Source: an uncultured Collinsella sp. | GTDB lineage: Bacteria > Actinomycetota > Coriobacteriia > Coriobacteriales > Coriobacteriaceae | Length of the DNA stretch: 11,147 bases | Assembly (NCBI GenBank): GCA_958429225.1 | Contig: CAUAJB010000061.1 | Coordinates: forward strand, 1-11,147 | Direction of reading: 5' to 3' | Shown here: positions 1 to 6,274 of the stretch, piece by piece | Numbering within the stretch: the first letter of the stretch is position 1 | How the letters are laid out: each line of letters starts with the position of its first letter | Notes under the pieces: generated by a model | What the model saw: only the letters and a program-made list of their open reading frames with translations | Database searches by the model: none | Told to the model about the DNA's origin: nothing | Program-made: the position numbers and the translations under genes

Positions 1-65
1 TCCAGCCATGCCTTGGCCTTCTTACAGGTCGAGCACTTGGGATATTCAACAAACAGTACAGTCAT
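1..65 (-). CDS. ArsC/Spx-like (arsenate reductase family) protein, N-terminal fragment
   Basis: Only the first 21 codons are inside the window; the gene continues past base 1. The ATG at 65 is preceded by a good Shine-Dalgarno, GGAGG at 72-76, with 6 nt spacing. The visible protein begins MTVLFVEYPKCSTCKKAKAW, a beta strand leading into a CxxC motif (C11, C14) followed by a Lys-rich helix. This is the usual opening of thioredoxin-fold ArsC/Spx/YffB-type proteins. Members include arsenate reductases and the redox-responsive RNA polymerase-binding regulator Spx; many ArsC-like members have no proven substrate. The fragment cannot tell these apart. It lies 92 bp downstream of mupG on the same strand, so read-through is possible, but nothing ties it functionally to the murein operon. 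Confidence 0.75.
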   Translation of the reverse strand, partial: MTVLFVEYPKCSTCKKAKAWL

Positions 66-135
66 GGGAATCCTCCGAATATAGATCGGCCAACGCAGGC
101 ACACGCCACACGAGGCGCCTTCGTATGATGGGCCA

Positions 136-141
136 ATTGTA
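136..141 (-). promoter_or_regulatory. Possible -10 box for the ArsC-like gene
   Basis: On the minus strand the sequence reads TACAAT, a 5/6 match to the -10 consensus, about 70 nt upstream of the ATG at 65. No convincing -35 box stands 16-18 nt further upstream, so this is only a candidate. No U-tract terminator separates it from mupG. Confidence 0.25.
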
Positions 142-157
142 GCCCGCGGGTCACACG

Positions 158-1210
158 TTAAACGAACCGTACCCCGAATCCGCGCTTGATAAACGGCAGC
201 AGTTCCATTGCCTCGGGCGTGATATGGCCCGCAACGTTCATGCGCTCGTCACCGGGAAGATCGACCCGCGCAATCTCAAGCTCGCCTTCGTAGCGCCCAT
301 ATCCGCTATTGCTCACAGCGATCGACCCCGCCTTTCGCGGCAGGCCGGCTCCGGCATCCGTCGGCACGGAATCCGGCTTAAGCTTCGTACGTGACTCCTG
401 AGACCTAAAGATGAGGACACTCGAGTCGGGCCGGTCGTGATGAATCTGCCCGCGCACATAGGCATAACCGGGCTCAAGCTCGCATTGCAGGTCCACGTAT
501 CCGGCGGAAACTTGAGCAAACTGCGCCCAGCCCGCATCGGAAAGATCGGGGTCGCCGACCAACACAATGTCGCAATCGGCGCCATGTGCAAGCTCAAGCA
601 TATTGAGAGCAACCTTTGACGCGCGACCGCGCTGCGCCTCGACCGTCGGCAGTCCCTCGAATACCGGCCCGCGAACGTTAGCATCACCCGGCACAAAAGC
701 CATGATTTCGAATCCAAGCGCCGCAAGACGAAGATTCGTCCGAGCAACATCTTCAAGAGCTAAACCGGTATAAGGCTTGGGGTAAAAATTGTGGCAGGCG
801 GCAAAACGAGTCACATCGGCGCCGGCTTCACGCCACGATGCGATTTCATCAGAACTCACCGTCGATGCATTGACCACAATGCGAAATACACCGGACAGCT
901 CCGCGACCCGCTGGGCGCTAAAGCCATAGTCCAAACGAAGGTATTCCAACCCCAGATCGCGCAGGTCCTCGATACGCTCAAGCCCGAGCAAATCGCACGT
1001 ACGCGGCCCCACATCGGCAATGAGCGCAATGCCGCGGGCGGAAAGCAGCGACAGCACATGACGGACCTTATCGGCATACGCCGCTCCCCCATCCTCGGGA
1101 ATATGCAGCGAGGTGAACGCATAGCGCGCACCCGCCGCGGCACCACGCTCAATCGTCCGCTCAATATCCTGCAGAGGGCTGGAAAGATAAATCGAAATAC
1201 CCGTTTTCAC
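158..1210 (-). CDS. mupG: MupG-type 6-phospho-N-acetylmuramidase (DUF871, TIM-barrel)
   Basis: The 350-residue product matches the MupG/DUF871 family in length and layout: an N-terminal TIM barrel (about 1-240) and a C-terminal cyclophilin-like domain (about 245-350). Visible family signatures are the opening GISIYLS, TSLHIPED (33-40), HNFYPKPYTGL (140-150) and GLPTVE (186-191). Staphylococcal MupG is a cytoplasmic hydrolase that cuts MurNAc-6-P-GlcNAc, taken up by the PTS, into MurNAc-6-P and GlcNAc. The position after murP and murQ fits that role. The start is GTG at 1210, chosen because AAAGGAG (1220-1226) lies 9 nt upstream; the stop is TAA at 158-160. An intrinsic terminator abuts this ribosome binding site, so the gene probably receives only read-through transcription or has its own attenuated transcript. 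The family assignment is firm; the exact substrate is inferred from relatives and neighbours. Confidence 0.9.
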   Translation of the reverse strand: MKTGISIYLSSPLQDIERTIERGAAAGARYAFTSLHIPEDGGAAYADKVRHVLSLLSARGIALIADVGPRTCDLLGLERIEDLRDLGLEYLRLDYGFSAQRVAELSGVFRIVVNASTVSSDEIASWREAGADVTRFAACHNFYPKPYTGLALEDVARTNLRLAALGFEIMAFVPGDANVRGPVFEGLPTVEAQRGRASKVALNMLELAHGADCDIVLVGDPDLSDAGWAQFAQVSAGYVDLQCELEPGYAYVRGQIHHDRPDSSVLIFRSQESRTKLKPDSVPTDAGAGLPRKAGSIAVSNSGYGRYEGELEIARVDLPGDERMNVAGHITPEAMELLPFIKRGFGVRFV

Positions 1211-1219
1211 GCTTCAACG

Positions 1220-1226
1220 CTCCTTT
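1220..1226 (-). promoter_or_regulatory. Ribosome binding site fixing the GTG start of mupG
   Basis: AAAGGAG on the minus strand, 9 nt before GTG at 1210. It begins immediately after the six-U tract of the upstream terminator (1227-1232), so terminator and ribosome binding site are contiguous. Confidence 0.75.
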
Positions 1227-1260
1227 AAAAAAGGCCGGCGGAGCAGTTAGCCCCGCCGGC
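1227..1260 (-). terminator. Intrinsic terminator between murP and mupG
   Basis: A perfect 8-bp GC stem pairs 1253-1260 with 1234-1241 (GCCGGCGG/CCGCCGGC), with an 11-nt loop. On the minus strand it is followed by one C and then TTTTTT at 1232-1227. This is a classic rho-independent terminator in the direction of transcription. It lies 67 nt after the murP stop and directly before the mupG ribosome binding site. It may be the main end of the murRQP transcript, or a control point for mupG. Confidence 0.8.
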
Positions 1261-1292
1261 ACAACCATAGCATCAAGAAATCTGCCGCGCAC

Positions 1293-1319
1293 CGCGAGCC
1301 CCGAGCAACACGGCTCGCG
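1293..1319 (-). repeat. GC-rich hairpin just after the murP stop codon
   Basis: Perfect inverted repeat CGCGAGCC (1293-1300) and GGCTCGCG (1312-1319) with an 11-nt loop, 8 nt beyond the murP stop. No U-tract follows on the minus strand, so it is probably not itself an intrinsic terminator. It could protect the 3' end of the murP message or form part of a leader for mupG. Confidence 0.6.
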
Positions 1320-1327
1320 ATATCAAA

Positions 1328-2758
1328 CTACTCGCCAAAGAACTCGTTGATCTTCTGCTCGTCGACGCCAAAGAACCACGTCAGGACAAAGCCGGCGGCA
1401 TAGGCAAGCAGCATAGCGGCAACGTAGCCGAGCTGCTGGCCAGGAACAACGATCAGTAGGCCAAACAGACCGGAAACGCCCTGAGAAACCGTGCCGATGT
1501 GAAGCAGCGCCGCGAGCGCGCCGCCAAATCCGGCACCCAGGCAGGCCGTCACAAACGGACGAACGAGCGGCAGCGTAACAGCATACATCAGAGGCTCGCC
1601 CACACCCAGGATTCCAACGGGAATGGACTCTGCGACGTACTTCTTGAGCTTGGCGTTCTTGGTCTTAAAGTACAGCGCCAAACCGGCACCGACCTGGCCG
1701 CCGCCAGCCATCATAAGGATGGGAAGCAGGTAATTGATACCCTTGGTAGCGCCGTCGGGATCGTTGAGCATAGCGTGGATCGGCGTGAGCGCCTGATGCA
1801 GGCCGACGGACACCAGCGGCAAGAAGCCTGCCGACAGGATATAGCCGCCCAGGACGCCCAGTTTCTCGAAGATAAAGGTCAAAACGCTAAAGATGGCAGT
1901 CGTCAGCCATGCGCCAACCGGCTGGATGACGAGCATCAGAGCAAAGGCGCCGATGATGAGCACCAGCAGCGGGGACAAGAACGTGTCGAGTGCGTTGGGC
2001 ATAACCTTGCGAATCTGACGCTCCATCCAGGCAAAAAATGCACCAGCGATGAGAGCCGCGATCATGCCACCCGCCGCGGGGTTGTACTGCGCATTGGTGA
2101 GCGGCAGCAGAATGGCAGTGGCAGGATCAGCCGCGCCAGGCGCAAGCAGGGGCATGGCACTGTTGGCGATACACATCATGCCGGCGATGCCGCCCAGCGC
2201 AGCGGAGCCACCAAACTCACGTGCCGCGTTATAGCCCACCAAGATGGGCAGATAGGCAAACAGGGCCCAGCCCATGGAACGAATGCCCTGGTACCACCAC
2301 TCGCCTGCAAGCGCGCCTGCCGTCGAGACGTTAATGACGTTGCAGATACCGTTGATGAGGCCAGCCGCAATGATGCCGGGAAGCAGGGCGACGAAGACAT
2401 TGGAAATCTTCTTGAGGAAGGCCTGAACCGGCTTGGACTCGTACTTGGCTTTCTGCGCGGCCTTGTTTGTGGCCGCAGCGTCAACCACGCTCTCGTCGGC
2501 AACGCCTTTCGCAAGGCCGGTGAGCTTGGAGAACTCCTCGAGCACCTTATTCACCTTGCCCGGACCCAGCACGATCTGCATCGTGTCGTCCTCGACCAGG
2601 CCCATCACGCCGTCGAGTGCCTTAATGCCCTCCGTGTCGACGTTGCCCGCGTCTTTGACGGTCACGCGCAGGCGCGTCATGCACGCCGCGTTTGCCAGCA
2701 CGTTGTCTTTACCGCCCAAAAGGTCCAGCAGCTTTTGAGCCAGCTCTTTGTTCGTCAT
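1328..2758 (-). CDS. murP: PTS transporter subunit IIBC, MurNAc type (MurP-like)
   Basis: The 476-residue membrane protein has an N-terminal EIIB domain (about 1-85), a polar linker (85-115) and a C-terminal EIIC domain (about 115-470) of the glucose/sucrose superfamily. C26 in NAACMTRLRV is the expected phosphorylated cysteine of EIIB. In EIIC, GLHQALTPIH (319-328) and the GEP motif (GVGEPLMY, 385-392) are conserved substrate-channel elements. There is no EIIA domain. MurP of E. coli is also IIBC only and borrows the glucose-type EIIA, so a separate IIA is presumably encoded elsewhere. The protein should import MurNAc (or MurNAc-GlcNAc) and phosphorylate it at C6. The ATG at 2758 has AAGGAGGAG at 2761-2769. 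murQ ends 57 nt upstream and murR is further upstream. The EIIC sequence alone could also suit sucrose- or trehalose-type IIBC proteins; the murQ/mupG context makes MurNAc the best call. Confidence 0.88.
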   Translation of the reverse strand: MTNKELAQKLLDLLGGKDNVLANAACMTRLRVTVKDAGNVDTEGIKALDGVMGLVEDDTMQIVLGPGKVNKVLEEFSKLTGLAKGVADESVVDAAATNKAAQKAKYESKPVQAFLKKISNVFVALLPGIIAAGLINGICNVINVSTAGALAGEWWYQGIRSMGWALFAYLPILVGYNAAREFGGSAALGGIAGMMCIANSAMPLLAPGAADPATAILLPLTNAQYNPAAGGMIAALIAGAFFAWMERQIRKVMPNALDTFLSPLLVLIIGAFALMLVIQPVGAWLTTAIFSVLTFIFEKLGVLGGYILSAGFLPLVSVGLHQALTPIHAMLNDPDGATKGINYLLPILMMAGGGQVGAGLALYFKTKNAKLKKYVAESIPVGILGVGEPLMYAVTLPLVRPFVTACLGAGFGGALAALLHIGTVSQGVSGLFGLLIVVPGQQLGYVAAMLLAYAAGFVLTWFFGVDEQKINEFFGE

Positions 2759-2815
2759 AACTCCTCCTTGTATTGGGTATCTCGTCTGGATGTCATATCA
2801 GCTCACGCCGTGCAC

Positions 2816-3739
<924 letters not shown>

Positions 3740-3749
3740 TTCATTCACC

Positions 3750-4601
3750 TCATCTTTCCTGTTTCTCGATGTAGTTTTGCTTAATGACATGCGTCGCCCG
3801 TTCGTAGTCACTGGCAACGTAAGCAGCGTACAGGGCATCGACAACCATAAGCTGGGCCATACGCGAAGCCATGGCACCGCTGCGGACCAAGGGTTCACTC
3901 GCAGCGACGCCGAGCACGGCATCGGCCATGGTGGCAAGCTTGGATGATCCATCTACTTTGGTAACGGCCACGACGGGACAGTTGTGACGTTGAGCCTCGG
4001 CGGTGCAGTCCAGCACCTCTTGCGTCAAGCCCGAGTAGCTAAAGGCGATTGCCATATCGCCCTCATGCATGTTCTTGGCACATAAGAGCTGATCATGCCA
4101 GTCGTCGTACAGATGGCACTCTTTGTCGACACGCATGAGCTTTTGCGCCAGGTCGTGCGCGACCAAACGAGAGGCACCAATACCGAACAGATTGACCGCG
4201 CGTGCCCGCTTAAGACGGGCCGCGCATCGCTCCAAGACGGTGTAATCGAGCGTTCGCGCCGTCGCCTCGATCGTACGCACGTTGCTTTTCATCACCTTCC
4301 CCACGATACGTTCGACGCTGTCATCCATGGAGATGTCCTCGAGGGCTACGTCTTTCTTGTCACCTAAGAGCGCCTGCTCGGCAATCAGTTCGCGCTGGAA
4401 CTCCTTGTAGCCCGCAAAACCCAAACGCTTGCAAAAGCGCAAAATGCTCGAGGGCGAGGAGAACGTGACATCGGCAAGACCGCGGACGGACAGCCCGACC
4501 ACCTCGTGCGGATGAGCGCTTACATATGCGATGACATTGCGTTCCGCCGGGCTCGCGCTGAGCTCACGCTCGCGAAGCCGCAAAAGCAATCCGTTTGCCA
4601 T
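3750..4601 (-). CDS. murR: RpiR/MurR-family transcriptional regulator
   Basis: The 283-residue regulator has an N-terminal RpiR-type helix-turn-helix (about 1-77; core SVRGLADVTFSSPSSILRFC, 38-57, then KRLGFAGYKEFQ) and a C-terminal SIS domain (about 115-255). The SIS domain has the phosphosugar-binding segments NLFGIGASRLVAHDLAQKL (137-155) and SYSGLTQEV (188-196). RpiR proteins bind promoter operators and respond to sugar phosphates. E. coli MurR represses murQP and is released by MurNAc-6-P, so a similar role is inferred here as first gene of the operon. Repressor or activator cannot be decided from sequence. ATG at 4601 is chosen over GTG at 4610 because GGAGGT (4609-4614) overlaps that GTG but sits 7 nt before the ATG. 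Probable inverted-repeat operators lie just upstream. Confidence 0.88.
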   Translation of the reverse strand: MANGLLLRLRERELSASPAERNVIAYVSAHPHEVVGLSVRGLADVTFSSPSSILRFCKRLGFAGYKEFQRELIAEQALLGDKKDVALEDISMDDSVERIVGKVMKSNVRTIEATARTLDYTVLERCAARLKRARAVNLFGIGASRLVAHDLAQKLMRVDKECHLYDDWHDQLLCAKNMHEGDMAIAFSYSGLTQEVLDCTAEAQRHNCPVVAVTKVDGSSKLATMADAVLGVAASEPLVRSGAMASRMAQLMVVDALYAAYVASDYERATHVIKQNYIEKQER

Positions 4602-4608
4602 CTCAAAC

Positions 4609-4614
4609 ACCTCC
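4609..4614 (-). promoter_or_regulatory. Ribosome binding site fixing the murR ATG start
   Basis: GGAGGT on the minus strand with 7 nt spacing to ATG 4601. It overlaps the alternative in-frame GTG at 4610, ruling that start out. Confidence 0.7.
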
Positions 4615-4635
4615 GTTGAGAAGAATTAAAGACCA

Positions 4636-4675
4636 ACGAACGATTCGTACCGGATACAAACAGCTTTTGCGGTAC
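4636..4675. promoter_or_regulatory. Candidate operator region upstream of murR
   Basis: Two overlapping inverted repeats lie 35-75 nt before the murR start: ACGAA (4636-4640) with TTCGT (4644-4648), 3-nt spacer, and GTACCG (4647-4652) with CGGTAC (4670-4675), 17-nt spacer. Dyads in this position suit autoregulation by a dimeric RpiR protein. No convincing -35/-10 pair was found, and arms this short can arise by chance. Confidence 0.3.
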
Positions 4676-4700
4676 ATTGTGCCGCATCGTGGCGCACAAA

Positions 4701-4724
4701 GGGCGAGCGTTCTACCGCTCGCCC
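4701..4724 (-). terminator. Probable terminator after the VanZ-like gene
   Basis: A perfect 9-bp stem, GGGCGAGCG (4701-4709) with CGCTCGCCC (4716-4724), and a 6-nt loop. On the minus strand it is followed by TTTGTG, a short imperfect U-tract. It lies about 80 nt downstream of the vanZ-like stop and about 100 nt upstream of murR, so it probably insulates the murein operon from its neighbour. Confidence 0.6.
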
Positions 4725-4805
4725 CTCAAATCCGACCGCTCGGAAATACGCGCGACACAAAATAATTCAACAAGGTCGCATTATCAGAAACGGGTTTGTT
4801 ACCGG

Positions 4806-5387
4806 CTAGAGCCTCGCATGGGCGCCGATCGGCCGAGTCGCATGGCGCACCAACGCCGCCGCCAGCAATACCAACAGCATGGCGGTGACATAGCCCGCAG
4901 CATCGAATCCTAAATCGATAACGTCGAAATGCCTGCCGGGAACAAAGATCTTATGTACCTGATCGCCAACGGAGCAGGCGGCGCAAAAGAGCAATACGGG
5001 CACGCAACGGGAGCATACGCTCCACGGACGCCTGGAAAAGCAAACCACGACCACCGAGGCGAACAATCCGACGAAGAAAAACTCTACGGTATGGGCAACG
5101 CGACGGACGTTCGTGCCCACCCACATGCGAATGGAAGCAAGTCGGCCAGACCGGACATTCGAGGCAGCCGAATCGGTGCCCCCGGTCATTCCGTTCTCCG
5201 CCTGAGCTTCACCCGTGGCATCGACAGCCTGAACGCCCGTAGCCTGGCCCTCCACCACACGCGCGGTGGACTCGCTCAGCAACGACGTCTCCACCGCATT
5301 TTGCTCCGTCAGCACCCAGATGCCCGCCAGCGTTGCAGCGAACAGAACGATCGCGGTCCATCCGATTATTTGTTTTACGCGCGCCAA
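4806..5387 (-). CDS. VanZ-family membrane protein
   Basis: The 193-residue product has four predicted membrane segments: about 8-27, 98-117, 127-147 and 155-180. The last three form a VanZ-like core. Typical elements are the AHTVEFFFVG segment (98-107) and SVGDQVHKIFVPGRHFDVIDLGFDAAG (from 139), which resembles the family pattern of an Asp-rich helix, FxPGR and a Gly-containing last helix. Between segments 1 and 2 is a polar, Ala/Gly/Thr/Glu-rich loop of about 65 residues, longer than in minimal VanZ proteins. VanZ itself gives low-level teicoplanin resistance; most relatives have no assigned function, so no resistance role is claimed. The TTG start at 5387 is chosen because AAGGAGG (5395-5401) sits 7 nt upstream; an in-frame codon at 5429 would place that Shine-Dalgarno inside the gene. 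The stop is TAG at 4806-4808. Confidence 0.8.
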   Translation of the reverse strand: MARVKQIIGWTAIVLFAATLAGIWVLTEQNAVETSLLSESTARVVEGQATGVQAVDATGEAQAENGMTGGTDSAASNVRSGRLASIRMWVGTNVRRVAHTVEFFFVGLFASVVVVCFSRRPWSVCSRCVPVLLFCAACSVGDQVHKIFVPGRHFDVIDLGFDAAGYVTAMLLVLLAAALVRHATRPIGAHARL

Positions 5388-5394
5388 GGGCCAA

Positions 5395-5401
5395 CCTCCT
5401 T
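5395..5401 (-). promoter_or_regulatory. Ribosome binding site indicating a TTG start for the VanZ-like gene
   Basis: AAGGAGG, a near-perfect Shine-Dalgarno, with 7 nt spacing to TTG at 5387. No ATG or GTG lies at a suitable distance in frame. Confidence 0.65.
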
Positions 5402-5491
5402 TTTTGAATATCAGCGAGTGTAGCCCCAAATGGCATCGTCACCGTATCAAAATTTGAATCGCAACAGGAAGCGACAAAGCGACGCAAACCC

Positions 5492-6097
5492 CTACCCCGC
5501 CTCGCGCATCCAGCGATCGAACGTCCCCACGCACACGCCCAGGCACTTTGCCGCCTGGCTGCGGGTAATATCGCCCGCCTCATAGCTATCGCGCACCAGC
5601 TCAAACTGAGGAGGGCACGGCTTGCGAGGTCGACCGAAACGGACCCCTCGCGCCCGCGCCGCTGCAATTCCCTCCGCTTGGCGCCGATGGATATTCTCGC
5701 GCTCTACCTGCGCCACGTAGCTCAGCAGTTGCAGCACAATATCGGCAATCAGGACGTTGGTCACATCCGGCGCGCCGCTGGCCCTAGCGCGCGTGTCAAG
5801 CAATGGCATGTCCAACACCACAATGGCAACCCCGAGCTCCTTGGTAATGCGTCGCCATTCCTCAAGAATCTCGGAGTAATTACGGCCAAGTCGGTCGATA
5901 GAAAGCACCACCAGTACGTCCCCGTCTCCCAGGACGTGCAGCAGCTCGCGATAACGCGGTCGATCGAAGTCCTTGCCGCTCGCATGGTCGGCATAAATAT
6001 TCGCCGAGCCCACGCCATAGGCGCCCAGCGCATCCAGCTGCCGATTAAGGTTCTGATCGCGCGAACTCACCCGCGCATAACCGTACACCGTCGCCAT
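5492..6097 (-). CDS. Serine recombinase (resolvase/invertase family)
   Basis: The 201-residue product has the layout of small resolvases/invertases. The catalytic domain is at about 3-125, with nucleophile S11 in GYARVSS and the basic cluster SIDRLGRN (66-73; D68, R69 and R72 match the gamma-delta resolvase active site). A long E-helix follows (about 115-150, VERENIHRRQAEGIAAARARG). The C-terminal helix-turn-helix is at about 163-201 (ITRSQAAKCLGVCVGTFDRW). Such enzymes perform site-specific resolution or inversion as tetramers. All key catalytic residues seem present, so it looks intact. ATG at 6097 is preferred because it places the nucleophile at residue 11, as in relatives; a TTG at 6127 has no Shine-Dalgarno. 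No transposase or other mobile-element gene is adjacent. A palindromic element lies 20-58 nt upstream of the start and might be its site or a control hairpin; that link is inference. Confidence 0.88.
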   Translation of the reverse strand: MATVYGYARVSSRDQNLNRQLDALGAYGVGSANIYADHASGKDFDRPRYRELLHVLGDGDVLVVLSIDRLGRNYSEILEEWRRITKELGVAIVVLDMPLLDTRARASGAPDVTNVLIADIVLQLLSYVAQVERENIHRRQAEGIAAARARGVRFGRPRKPCPPQFELVRDSYEAGDITRSQAAKCLGVCVGTFDRWMREAG

Positions 6098-6116
6098 CTC
6101 ATCCCCGCTTTCTTGT

Positions 6117-6155
6117 AAACCTGCCAAAAAGGGACAGGTTTATTTTGGTAGGTTT
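6117..6155. repeat. 39-bp palindromic element in the recombinase leader
   Basis: AAACCTGCCAAAA (6117-6129) is the inverse of TTTTGGTAGGTTT (6143-6155) apart from one position, which is a G.T wobble. The 13-nt spacer reads AGGGACAGGTTTA. A second nested dyad pairs TAAACCTG (6116-6123) with CAGGTTTA (6135-6142). The GGGACAG core resembles the palindrome at 11032-11094. It could be a REP-like or MITE-like repeat, a recombinase target, or a leader hairpin. Confidence 0.7.
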
Positions 6156-6165
6156 TACCTCTCAA
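6137..6165 (-). promoter_or_regulatory. Weak candidate promoter for the recombinase
   Basis: The minus strand has TTGAGA (6160-6165, 5/6 to the -35 consensus), 17 nt, then TAAACC (6137-6142, 3/6 to the -10). If real, it would run through the palindromic element, so anything binding the dyad would block it. The poor -10 box keeps confidence low. Confidence 0.25.
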
Positions 6166-6221
6166 ATAGCAGGTAAGCGGGCGGCCGAGCAGACGGCAAG
6201 GTAGCCACGATTCAAATGCGA

Positions 6222-6245
6222 AGGGCGGTCCCGAAAGGCCGCCCT
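6222..6245 (-). terminator. Probable terminator after rnr
   Basis: AGGGCGG (6222-6228) pairs with CCGCCCT (6239-6245), extended by T.G and C-G pairs, leaving a 6-nt loop. The minus-strand downstream sequence is TTCGCATTTG, an interrupted U-tract. It lies 30 nt after the rnr stop. Confidence 0.55.
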
Positions 6246-6274
6246 CCGCTCTCTCGCCACGAGTCGGGATTTAG

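Noticed and set aside
66..157. GGGC/GCCC dyad after mupG as a terminator
   Set aside because: Only 4-bp arms and no U-tract; not enough to call.
3740..3952. Upstream extension of the murQ frame to 3952
   Set aside because: It runs through the end of murR in another frame; the ATG at 3739 has its own Shine-Dalgarno and matches the N-terminus of known MurQ.
5388..5429. Upstream extension of the VanZ-like frame to 5429
   Set aside because: It would bury a near-perfect Shine-Dalgarno (5395-5401) inside the coding region and lacks a ribosome binding site of its own.
5440..5491. Short dyad TCAAA-A-TTTGA and GCGAC repeats between the recombinase and the VanZ-like gene
   Set aside because: Arms are only 5 bp and the GCGAC copies are direct, not inverted; no terminator or promoter can be supported.
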